From: an uncultured Lysobacteraceae bacterium
GTDB lineage: Bacteria; Pseudomonadota; Gammaproteobacteria; Xanthomonadales; Rhodanobacteraceae
Direction: 5' to 3'
Assembly (NCBI GenBank): GCA_946482585.1
Contig: CAMLSI010000368.1
Coordinates: 1-5,479 of the forward strand
Length of the DNA stretch: 5,479 nt
Shown piece after piece: positions 1 through 5,479 of this stretch (the first letter of the stretch is position 1; each line of letters opens with the position of its first letter). The position numbers and the translations under genes were made by a program. The notes beneath the pieces are model-generated. The model had not been told where the DNA came from. It saw only the letters and a program-made list of their open reading frames with translations, and searched no databases.

Positions 1-30
1 ACTCCAGCGTCCCGCCCGACCGGAATCCGC

Positions 31-1848
31 ATGTCCGCCGCTACCGTTGCCGCTCCCTATGACGGGAGCGACACCTTTCTCGGTCATCCGAAGGGTGTCT
101 ATGTCTGCTTCTTCACCGAAATGTGGGAGCGGTTTTCGTTCTACGGCATGAAGGCGCTGTTGCTGCTGTATCTGCTGCAGCACCACAAGTTCGGCGACAA
201 CGTGGGCTACGACGTGATCGGCGCCTACGGCGGCCTGGTCTACTGCCTGCCGGTGATCGGCGGGCTGCTCGCGGATCGCTGGCTCGGCATGCGCAAGGCC
301 GTGGTGTTCGGCGGACTGCTGCTGGTGCTGGGCCATCTCGGCATGGCGATCGAGGGCACCGAGGCGCATGTCGTCGACGGCGTGATGCAGCGCGACGAAG
401 GCGCCCTGTTCGCGTTCTATTTCTCGCTTTCGCTGATCATCATGGGCGTGGGTTTCCTCAAGCCCAACATCTCGACCATCGTCGGCAAACTCTATGCGCC
501 CGACGACCCGCGCCGCGATTCGGGCTTTGCGCTGTTCTATGCGGGCATCAATCTCGGCTCGCTGCTGGCCTCGATCATCTGCGGCTATCTCGGCCAGACC
601 CTCGGCTGGGCCTACGGCTTCGGTGTCGCCGGCGTCGGCATGCTGCTCGGTCTCATCCAGTTTCTCTGGGGGCAAAAATACCTGCGCGGCCATGCGGAAG
701 CGCCGGACCCGCAGCGCCTGCGCGAGCGCGTCGCTGGCCTGCCGCGCGAATGGCTGATCTACGCGGGCGCCGCCGCCGGGCTCCTGCCGGTCGCCGGCCT
801 GATGTGGGCAGTCGCGAACGGCGCGTTCAAGCTCGGCGAACACGTCACGCCGGCGCTCGCGCTGATGCTGCTGATGATGATGGCCGTGCTCGTCTGGTTC
901 GTCTGGTTCATTTTCGCCAGATGCGACCGGGTGCAGCGGCATCAGATGGTCGCGCTGATCTCGATGATCCTGATGTGCCTCGTCTTCTTCACGCTGTACG
1001 AGCAGACCTACGGCTCCTGGGTCACCTTCACCGATCGTCTGCTGACCAAGGACGTCGTGCCCGCGCTGGTGCAGCCGACGCCGGCACTGAACTGGAGCGG
1101 CGACTGGATCGCGAACCTGACGCTGTTCGCACGGACCACGCCGTGGTCGATCGTCGTGCTCGTGCTCGCGCCGGGCGCGTTCGTCGTCGCCGCGCGGCTG
1201 TCGGACCGCAATCCCTCGTCACGCGCGCCGAAACTGCTGTTCGGCAGCGTGATCGTGATCACGCTGATATTGCTCGTGCGCGACTGCGTCGTGCTGCCGC
1301 AGACCGCGGGTTCGCTGACCTATCTCGGCGCGCTGTTTCTCGTGCTGCTCGCACCTCTGTTCGGCGGACTCTGGGGCTGGCTCGACCGGCGTGGCATGGA
1401 TCCGTCCAAGCCGGTGAAATCGGCGCTCGGCCTGGTGCTGGCGGGCGTGTCGTTCGTGCCGCTGCTCTGGGCGGCGCAGCAGGCGGGCGAAACCGGCGTG
1501 CAGGCCAGCGTGTGGTGGCTGGTTCTTGCCTATTTCATTCTTGAACTCGGGGAAATGTGCCTTTCTCCCGTAGGTCTGTCCGCGGTGACGCAGTTGTCGG
1601 TGCCGCGCGTCGTCAGCCTCATGATGGGCACCTGGTTCCTTGCCACGGCGTTCTCGGAGACTCTCGCGGCGCAGTTCGGCAAGCTCGCGTCGATCGACGT
1701 GCCCGAGGGTACGACCCTGGCGTTCGCCGACGCCGGCGCGAAATACGCGCACCTGTTCAGCGTGATGCTCTACATCGGACTCGTCTGCGGCGTGGTCGCG
1801 TTCGCGCTCGCGCCGCTGCTGCGCCGGCTCATGCACGGCGTGCGCTGA
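31..1848 (+). CDS. POT/PTR2-family proton-coupled oligopeptide transporter (MFS)
   Basis: This 605-residue integral inner-membrane protein should import di- and tripeptides with protons. The family hallmarks are visible in order: ExxERF at E30-R34-F35 followed by YG (38-39) in helix 1; the helix 2-3 loop GGLLADRWLG (77-86); GFLKPNIS (141-148) with the functionally important lysine K144; the PTR2 signature FYxxINxGSL (169-178); a helix 7 EQ pair (E324, Q325); and ExxxSPVGL with E508 before S512-P513. Hydrophobic stretches fit about 14 transmembrane helices, with the extra helix pair that bacterial POTs carry near 241-297. At 605 residues it is longer than the usual 450-520; part of the excess is a hydrophilic insert at about 336-368 after helix 7. 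The start places the ExxERF motif at residue 30, as in relatives, although the 30 upstream bases show no clear Shine-Dalgarno. Its last 20 bp overlap the convergent oxidoreductase gene. Family assignment is very secure; peptide specificity is not visible. Confidence 0.95.
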   Translation: MSAATVAAPYDGSDTFLGHPKGVYVCFFTEMWERFSFYGMKALLLLYLLQHHKFGDNVGYDVIGAYGGLVYCLPVIGGLLADRWLGMRKAVVFGGLLLVLGHLGMAIEGTEAHVVDGVMQRDEGALFAFYFSLSLIIMGVGFLKPNISTIVGKLYAPDDPRRDSGFALFYAGINLGSLLASIICGYLGQTLGWAYGFGVAGVGMLLGLIQFLWGQKYLRGHAEAPDPQRLRERVAGLPREWLIYAGAAAGLLPVAGLMWAVANGAFKLGEHVTPALALMLLMMMAVLVWFVWFIFARCDRVQRHQMVALISMILMCLVFFTLYEQTYGSWVTFTDRLLTKDVVPALVQPTPALNWSGDWIANLTLFARTTPWSIVVLVLAPGAFVVAARLSDRNPSSRAPKLLFGSVIVITLILLVRDCVVLPQTAGSLTYLGALFLVLLAPLFGGLWGWLDRRGMDPSKPVKSALGLVLAGVSFVPLLWAAQQAGETGVQASVWWLVLAYFILELGEMCLSPVGLSAVTQLSVPRVVSLMMGTWFLATAFSETLAAQFGKLASIDVPEGTTLAFADAGAKYAHLFSVMLYIGLVCGVVAFALAPLLRRLMHGVR

Positions 1849-2941
1849 GCGACGCATCGACCGCCGTCGCGCGCAGCGTGCCGGCGACGAGGTCTTCGGC
1901 GAAGCCGAACGCCGTCGTCATGCCGAGCCCGCTGCGGCCGGGCGCGGCGACGGCGACGACGCCGGGCGCGACCTCGACCGCGCTGGCCGCGTCGGGTGCG
2001 CCGACCTGCGGCAGGGCCCAGACCTGCGCCGAATGCGCGTCGGGCAACTCGACCAGGCGGCGCAACGCATCGAGCGCGGGACGCAGGCCGGTGACCGCAT
2101 CGACATCCGTGTCCGCCCGTCCGGCATCCAGCAGCAGCTCGCCGCTGCCGCTCTGCACCAGACGCAGGCCCGGCACGGTGCCGCGCAGACGCGCGGCGAC
2201 CGCGTGATCGGGCATCGCGTCGGCGAGCGCCGCGGCGTTGGAGACGATGGCGCCGAGGCGGAATCCTTCGGGTTGCGCCGCGAGCCGCACGAGCAGGCGC
2301 CGGTGCGCGAGCGGCGCGGACGCGGAATCGGGCAGCAGGTCCGCCGTGTCCACGCCGCCGGCCAGATAGATGATGTCGGCCGCGTGACGCCGCCCGCCGC
2401 TCCAGACGTAGGGATAGGCGATGCGCGTGACCGCGTGCTTCCAGCGGAATTCGATCTCGTGCCGCTCCGTCAGCCAGAGCGGCAGCCGGCGCAGCGCCAC
2501 GCGCGGATCGACGAGCAGATCGCCCGGCGAGAACAGCGCGCCGCGCAGCTGGCGCGTCGCGAGCCAGGGCGACCGTTTGCGCGCCGCGACCGCATCGAGC
2601 ACGGAGCACTCGTGCGATGCGCGGTGCGCCGCGGCGTAGTCCTGCAGCAGCATCCATTCGTCGGTATCACCGGCCGGCACGAGGCTGCCGCAGGGGTCGT
2701 GCCAGACGTCGGCGGCCTCGCAGAATTCGCGCCAGACGGCGCGCGTACGCCGCGCGCGATCGAGCTCGCGCGCCGCGGAGACCCCGAGCAGGCTGATCGC
2801 GCCGGCGTTGCGCAGCGACGCGCCGACCGCGCGCTCGTTGCGTTCGAACACGACGACGCGTGCGCCCCGCAGGGCGATCGCGCGGGCCAGCGCCAGGCCG
2901 ACGATGCCGGCACCGACGACGATTGCAGATCCGTGGGGCAT
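1829..2941 (-). CDS. FAD-dependent oxidoreductase, DAO fold, TIGR03364/HpnW-like
   Basis: This 370-residue soluble flavoprotein probably oxidises a C-N bond of a small amine or amino acid. Its N-terminus carries the dinucleotide-binding fold: GxGxxG at G10-A-G12-I-V-G15 and E33 at the end of strand 2 for the ribose. Next come GASLRNAG (40-47), LRGALFSPGDLLVDPRVAL (132-150), the ATG-like AGGVDTADLLP (194-204), GSGELLLD (265-272) and the C-terminal FAD-contacting APGRSGLGMTTAFGFAEDL (333-351). The order, the length near 365 and the GASxRN and GxGMTxxFGxAEDL motifs match the TIGR03364 group from memory. That group was proposed to release phosphonoacetaldehyde from aminoethylphosphonate-type substrates. 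I start at the ATG at 2941, which puts the FAD motif at residue 10; the in-frame ATG at 3034 would add 31 unrelated residues. Ribosome-site evidence is weak (CGGA 9 nt upstream). No phosphonate gene lies in the window, so another amine substrate is possible. The fold is certain; the subfamily is likely; the substrate is unproven. Confidence 0.87.
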   Translation of the reverse strand: MPHGSAIVVGAGIVGLALARAIALRGARVVVFERNERAVGASLRNAGAISLLGVSAARELDRARRTRAVWREFCEAADVWHDPCGSLVPAGDTDEWMLLQDYAAAHRASHECSVLDAVAARKRSPWLATRQLRGALFSPGDLLVDPRVALRRLPLWLTERHEIEFRWKHAVTRIAYPYVWSGGRRHAADIIYLAGGVDTADLLPDSASAPLAHRRLLVRLAAQPEGFRLGAIVSNAAALADAMPDHAVAARLRGTVPGLRLVQSGSGELLLDAGRADTDVDAVTGLRPALDALRRLVELPDAHSAQVWALPQVGAPDAASAVEVAPGVVAVAAPGRSGLGMTTAFGFAEDLVAGTLRATAVDASLSARRA

Positions 2942-3076
2942 ACGCCGGAATCCGTCCCTGCGCCGGAAAAAGCCACAAAGTACACAGCCATTGTGAGACT
3001 TTGGTTGCGGACCGATGGCGCTTTGATTGCACACCGCGGCACGGCAGCGCGCCTTGCGCTCTCGCCGGGGGGACTG

Positions 3077-3105
3077 GGCCGGCAGGCCGCCGGCGGCCTG
3101 CGGCC
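3077..3105. repeat. GC-rich inverted repeat with a perfect 20-bp palindrome core
   Basis: Bases 3082-3101 read GCAGGCCGCCGGCGGCCTGC, identical to their own reverse complement. Four further pairs (3077-3080 with 3102-3105, GGCC/GGCC) extend the symmetry if G3081 bulges out. As RNA it would fold with a four-base CCGG loop. No T-run follows on either strand, so it is not a standard intrinsic terminator. It lies 16 bp upstream of the TATGAT box, where an operator or a -35-overlapping regulator site would sit. It could equally be a dispersed REP-type palindrome, which copy counting across the genome would show. Confidence 0.6.
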
Positions 3106-3115
3106 GCGCAGGTCG
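3094..3115. repeat. second inverted repeat overlapping and excluding the first
   Basis: CCTGCG (3097-3102) pairs with CGCAGG (3107-3112) around a GCCG loop. Outward the stem continues to nine pairs (3094-3102 with 3107-3115), including one G-T wobble. It shares bases 3094-3105 with the preceding palindrome element, so the two hairpins cannot form together in one strand. Whether this arrangement is functional or a by-product of local GC richness is open. Confidence 0.45.
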
Positions 3116-3117
3116 GC

Positions 3118-3123
3118 TATGAT
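3118..3123 (+). promoter_or_regulatory. candidate -10 box of the acyltransferase gene
   Basis: TATGAT matches the sigma-70 -10 consensus at five of six positions and stands out in very GC-rich surroundings, about 95 bp before the TTG start. The sequence about 17 bp upstream is GGCCTG, part of the palindrome, which is a poor -35. A promoter here would therefore probably need an activator or would be weak. The ATG inside this box could instead be a start codon of a short leader frame. Confidence 0.3.
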
Positions 3124-3207
3124 CGATGCCCCCCCGCCGCTCCGCCAGCGTCCGTGCGCACTAGCCATCCCCGCCGTTTGCCGATCGCCGCCACCCGGGG
3201 CCGTGCC

Positions 3208-3211
3208 GGAG
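3208..3211 (+). promoter_or_regulatory. Shine-Dalgarno GGAG deciding the TTG start
   Basis: GGAG lies 7 nt upstream of the TTG at 3219, an ideal distance. No ATG or GTG in this frame lies between the upstream in-frame stop (TAG at 3162-3164) and the conserved YRPEIDGLRA motif. This site therefore settles TTG as the acyltransferase start. Confidence 0.75.
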
Positions 3212-3218
3212 CGCGCCG

Positions 3219-5090
3219 TTGAGTGATCGGGAAGCGGCCGGGATCCGGATCGCATACCGGCCGGAGATCGACGGCCTCCGCGCAGTCGCCGTACTGCAAG
3301 TCGTGCTCTACCACGCCTGCGGCATTCCCGTTTCGGGCTTTGCCGGCGTCGACGTGTTCTTCGTCATCTCGGGCTACCTGATCACGCTGCTGCTGCTGCG
3401 CGAGCACGCCGCGAACGGCCGCATCGACCTCGTCGCGTTCTACGCGCGGCGCGTGCGGCGCATTTTTCCTGCAGCGCTCTTTGTGATCCTCGTTGCGATG
3501 GCCGCAAGCATGGCGCTGCTCTGGAGCAGCGCACAGCGCGCCGCCGCACACGCCGCCGCGGCTGCGGCGCTGTTCGCGTCGAACGTCTACTTTCAGCTGG
3601 CCAGCGGCGGCTACTGGGATCCGGCCAGCGACGAGCAGCCGCTGCTTCATCTGTGGTCGCTCGCAGTCGAGGAACAGTTCTACCTGATCTGGCCATTGCT
3701 GCTGATCGTGCTGCTGCGCCGGCGTTCTATCGTCGTGCTTGGCGGCGTCGCGGCCTTTGCCTCGTTCGCCGCGGCGGAGCTGCTGCTGCGCTACGACACG
3801 TCGGCCGCGTTCTACCAGATGCCGGCGCGATTCTGGGAGCTCGCCGTCGGCGGCATTCTCGCGGCGAGCACTCCGCGGGCGCAGGCGCCGTGGCTGTCCG
3901 TGGTCGGTGCCGCGTGCGTGATCACTGGCGCGTTCGTCCCGATCGCGCATTTTCCCGGCGCGGGCGCCCTGCCTGCCGTTGCCGGCACGGTGTTGCTGCT
4001 GCGTGCGGTACACGGCCCGCCGTCGTCACCGCGGGCCATGGCATGGGCGCGATGGGCGCCCTTGCAGTTCATCGGACGCATCTCGTATTCGCTCTATCTG
4101 TGGCACTGGCCGCTGCTCGCGCTGTACGACGCGACGACCGTGGGCCGAGGGGACACGGCCACCCGGCTGGCGCTTGCCGCCGTTGCCGTCGCGCTTGCCG
4201 CGGCAACGTACCGCTACCTGGAACAGCCCATGCGACACCGCCGCGCGGACGCGCGCCTGCTCGGCGCGGGCGTGGCGGCGTCGCTGGCCGTCGCCGCCGC
4301 CGCGCTCGTCGGCGCCCTGTCGATACGGCAGGGCGCTCCTCCGACGGCGCGCGAACAATGGGCGCAGCGCGTCGAGGCCGACCTGCCGCCGCATTGGCGA
4401 CGCTGTCACTACTCGGTTTCGAGCGTCGATTTTCCGCGTCCCGACTGCGCCTCGCGCCCAGGCACGGCGCCAACCGTCGCGATCTGGGGCGATTCGATGG
4501 CGCTGAGCTGGAAGCCGCTCGCGTGGACGCTCGCCGAACGTCTCGATGCATCGGCCATCGGGTATACCCGCGACGCCTGTGCGCCGCTGGTGGGCTACCT
4601 CGCGCCATCGGCGATGCCGGCGGACATCAAGTGCCGCGATTTCAACGACCGCGTCGCCGAGCGCCTCGACGACCTCGCGGTCCTGATCCTCGCGTTGCGC
4701 CTGGACGACGAGGGGGCCGCGACCAAGATCGCGCAGCTCCGGGCCACGCTCGATTTCGCGAGTCCTCGCGTCGGGCGCATTCTCGTCCTGGGCCCGACGC
4801 CGCGTCTGCGCGACGCCGTGCCGAAATGCATCCGCCGCGGCGATCTCGACGCGTGCGCGGTGACGCGCGCGCAATTCGATGAGGTCGCCGGTCCGCACCG
4901 CGCTGCGCTGCGCGCACTCGCCGCCCGCTATCCCAATGTCGCGCTCGCCGATCCGAGCGGCTTTTTCTGCGACGAGCAGCGCTGTCCCGCGACGCGAGGC
5001 GACCTGGCGCTCTATCGCGACGACTATCACGTAACCGCCACGGCGGCCGCCGCATTCGCCCGTACGCCGGAGGCGGCGGTGCCGCACTGA
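3219..5090 (+). CDS. OafA/YrhL-type acyltransferase with C-terminal SGNH domain
   Basis: This 623-residue inner-membrane enzyme should transfer acyl, usually acetyl, groups onto a surface or exported glycan such as O-antigen. The N-terminal acyltransferase-3 domain shows YRPEIDGLRAVAVL (13-26), the probable catalytic histidine H32 in LYH, GVDVFFVISGYLIT (43-56), FYARRVRRIFPA (74-85), HLWSLAVEEQFYLIWPL (144-160), SYSLYLWHWPLL (289-300) and YRYLEQPMRH (331-340). About ten helices precede a linker helix (346-368) that would deliver the rest to the periplasm. The SGNH domain follows: GDS with nucleophile S426, a LGPTP block (524-528) and DxxH at D601-H604, so its catalytic set looks intact. It contains eight cysteines (396-589), suggesting disulfides. 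Full length agrees with two-domain OafA proteins. The start is TTG with GGAG 7 nt upstream. The acceptor glycan cannot be read from sequence, and no glycan-synthesis genes are adjacent. Confidence 0.95.
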   Translation: MSDREAAGIRIAYRPEIDGLRAVAVLQVVLYHACGIPVSGFAGVDVFFVISGYLITLLLLREHAANGRIDLVAFYARRVRRIFPAALFVILVAMAASMALLWSSAQRAAAHAAAAAALFASNVYFQLASGGYWDPASDEQPLLHLWSLAVEEQFYLIWPLLLIVLLRRRSIVVLGGVAAFASFAAAELLLRYDTSAAFYQMPARFWELAVGGILAASTPRAQAPWLSVVGAACVITGAFVPIAHFPGAGALPAVAGTVLLLRAVHGPPSSPRAMAWARWAPLQFIGRISYSLYLWHWPLLALYDATTVGRGDTATRLALAAVAVALAAATYRYLEQPMRHRRADARLLGAGVAASLAVAAAALVGALSIRQGAPPTAREQWAQRVEADLPPHWRRCHYSVSSVDFPRPDCASRPGTAPTVAIWGDSMALSWKPLAWTLAERLDASAIGYTRDACAPLVGYLAPSAMPADIKCRDFNDRVAERLDDLAVLILALRLDDEGAATKIAQLRATLDFASPRVGRILVLGPTPRLRDAVPKCIRRGDLDACAVTRAQFDEVAGPHRAALRALAARYPNVALADPSGFFCDEQRCPATRGDLALYRDDYHVTATAAAAFARTPEAAVPH

Positions 5091-5148
5091 CGTAATGTTT
5101 GCATGCATTGCGGGATAACGTTCGCCCGGACTGCCCACCCACACCTTC

Positions 5149-5152
5149 GGAG
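5149..5152 (+). promoter_or_regulatory. Shine-Dalgarno of the sugar dehydrogenase gene
   Basis: GGAG lies 5 nt before the ATG at 5158 and supports that start, which also gives a well-formed signal peptide. The 67-bp gap after the acyltransferase stop has an A/T-richer patch (about 5091-5120) but no clear promoter pair and no terminator hairpin with a T-run. Co-transcription with the upstream gene is therefore possible. Confidence 0.7.
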
Positions 5153-5157
5153 CTCGC

Positions 5158-5479
5158 ATGAACCCACGATCGTTTGCCGCCACCGCCGCGCTGGTCCTGT
5201 CGATCATCGGTGCCGCTGCCTCCAACGCCGCGCAGGAGCGGCCGTTCGATGTCCGCCCGGTCGCCAAACTCGCCGAGCCCTGGGCCATGACCTTCCTGCC
5301 CGACGGCCGCCTGCTCGTGACCGAGAAGAAAGGCAAGCTCAAGGTCGTGACGCAGGACGGCAAGATCGGCGACGTGAGCGGCACGCCGACGGTCGACTAC
5401 GGCGGCCAGGGCGGCTTCGGCGACGTCGTGCTGCATCCGAAGTTCGCCGACAACGGCTGGGTCTATCTGAGCTATGCGG
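5158..5479 (+). CDS. PQQ-dependent sugar (aldose) dehydrogenase, 5' part, truncated by window
   Basis: The frame stays open from ATG 5158 to the window end: 107 complete codons plus one base. Residues 1-25 form a Sec signal peptide, with R4, a hydrophobic core (about 7-21) and a likely cut after A24 or A25, so the enzyme is periplasmic. The mature start matches the soluble aldose dehydrogenase family (COG2133; E. coli YliI/Asd and Acinetobacter soluble glucose dehydrogenase are relatives). It has [22 protein letters not shown] (40-61, first propeller blade) and [26 protein letters not shown] (82-107). Q84 in the GQGG motif probably corresponds to the PQQ-pocket glutamine of soluble glucose dehydrogenase. 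Such enzymes oxidise sugars to lactones using PQQ. The catalytic histidine and calcium ligands lie beyond the window, so activity cannot be judged. Family assignment is strong; the exact sugar is unknown. Confidence 0.9.
   Translation, partial: MNPRSFAATAALVLSIIGAAASNAAQERPFDVRPVAKLAEPWAMTFLPDGRLLVTEKKGKLKVVTQDGKIGDVSGTPTVDYGGQGGFGDVVLHPKFADNGWVYLSYA

Larger units (their letters stand above)
2942..3218. other. divergent intergenic region between oxidoreductase and acyltransferase genes
   Basis: This 277-bp region separates two genes that point away from each other, so it should hold promoters for both. The half next to the oxidoreductase (about 2965-3030) is clearly richer in A and T than the surrounding genes, as expected of promoter DNA, but I found no convincing -35/-10 pair for the minus-strand gene. 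The half next to the acyltransferase is extremely GC-rich and contains nested inverted repeats (3077-3115), a TATGAT box and a run of seven C (3129-3135). No gene with recognisable protein features is visible here. Confidence 0.75.

Noticed and set aside
123..1544. Long +1-shifted frame inside the transporter gene
   Set aside because: The translation is Arg-rich and featureless, while the overlapping frame encodes the full set of POT motifs.
2942..3034. Upstream ATG extending the oxidoreductase by 31 residues
   Set aside because: The extension resembles neither a signal peptide nor family N-termini. The FAD-binding strand normally begins within about ten residues of the start, as it does from the ATG at 2941.
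3082..3101. Palindrome as an intrinsic terminator
   Set aside because: Neither strand has a T-run after the stem, and the site lies upstream of both flanking divergent genes.
2033..3226. Long plus-strand open frame (397 codons) antisense to the oxidoreductase
   Set aside because: It is rich in Arg, Ala, Gln and Gly with no recognisable motif, and it lies opposite a gene with intact FAD motifs. High-GC genes commonly leave such antisense frames. Only its last 35 codons, outside the oxidoreductase, were kept as a possible leader.
5100..5107. TGCATGCA, an 8-bp palindrome between the acyltransferase and sugar dehydrogenase genes
   Set aside because: It is too short to support an operator call and has no matching second site nearby.
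4026..5384. Long minus-strand open frame (452 codons) under the acyltransferase and sugar dehydrogenase
   Set aside because: It spans two well-supported plus-strand genes and the gap between them, and its translation is low-complexity Arg/Ala-rich sequence with no family motif.
1..5479. Mobile element, CRISPR, defence-system or toxin-antitoxin content
   Set aside because: No transposase, integrase, terminal repeats, spaced direct repeats or tRNA-like end is visible; all four genes belong to known metabolic, transport or surface-modification families.

Overview
The window is GC-rich, gene-dense chromosomal DNA with mostly G or C at third codon positions. It most likely comes from a Gram-negative member of the Pseudomonadota. 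Three gene products point to an inner membrane plus periplasm: a proton-coupled peptide transporter, an OafA-type acyltransferase with a periplasmic SGNH domain, and an exported PQQ-type sugar dehydrogenase. I lean towards a gamma- or betaproteobacterium but cannot fix the genus from the sequence.

Layout: (1) 31-1848 (+) encodes a complete POT/PTR2-family peptide transporter. (2) 1829-2941 (-) encodes a DAO-fold FAD-dependent oxidoreductase resembling the TIGR03364 (HpnW-type) group, which has been linked to aminophosphonate breakdown. It meets the transporter tail to tail, and the two genes overlap by 20 bp. (3) 2942-3218 is a 277-bp divergent intergenic region. It holds a perfect 20-bp GC-rich palindrome, a second overlapping inverted repeat that excludes the first, and a TATGAT box. 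(4) 3219-5090 (+) encodes an acyltransferase-3/SGNH cell-surface O-acyltransferase that starts at TTG behind a good GGAG ribosome binding site. (5) After a 67-bp gap, 5158 to the window end (+) is the 5' part of a secreted PQQ-dependent sugar (aldose) dehydrogenase, cut off by the window edge.

The genes do not form an obvious pathway. The transporter and oxidoreductase are convergent and so in separate transcripts. The acyltransferase and sugar dehydrogenase run in the same direction but have their own translation signals. The set looks like ordinary core or niche-metabolism genes (peptide uptake, amine or aminophosphonate oxidation, surface-glycan acylation, periplasmic sugar oxidation). I see no phage, transposon, CRISPR, toxin-antitoxin or defence-system signature, and no RNA gene. 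The best candidates for something undescribed are the nested inverted repeats at 3077-3115, a possible 35-codon leader frame that runs over the acyltransferase TTG start, and the oxidoreductase, whose signature motif differs from its relatives and which has no phosphonate gene beside it.
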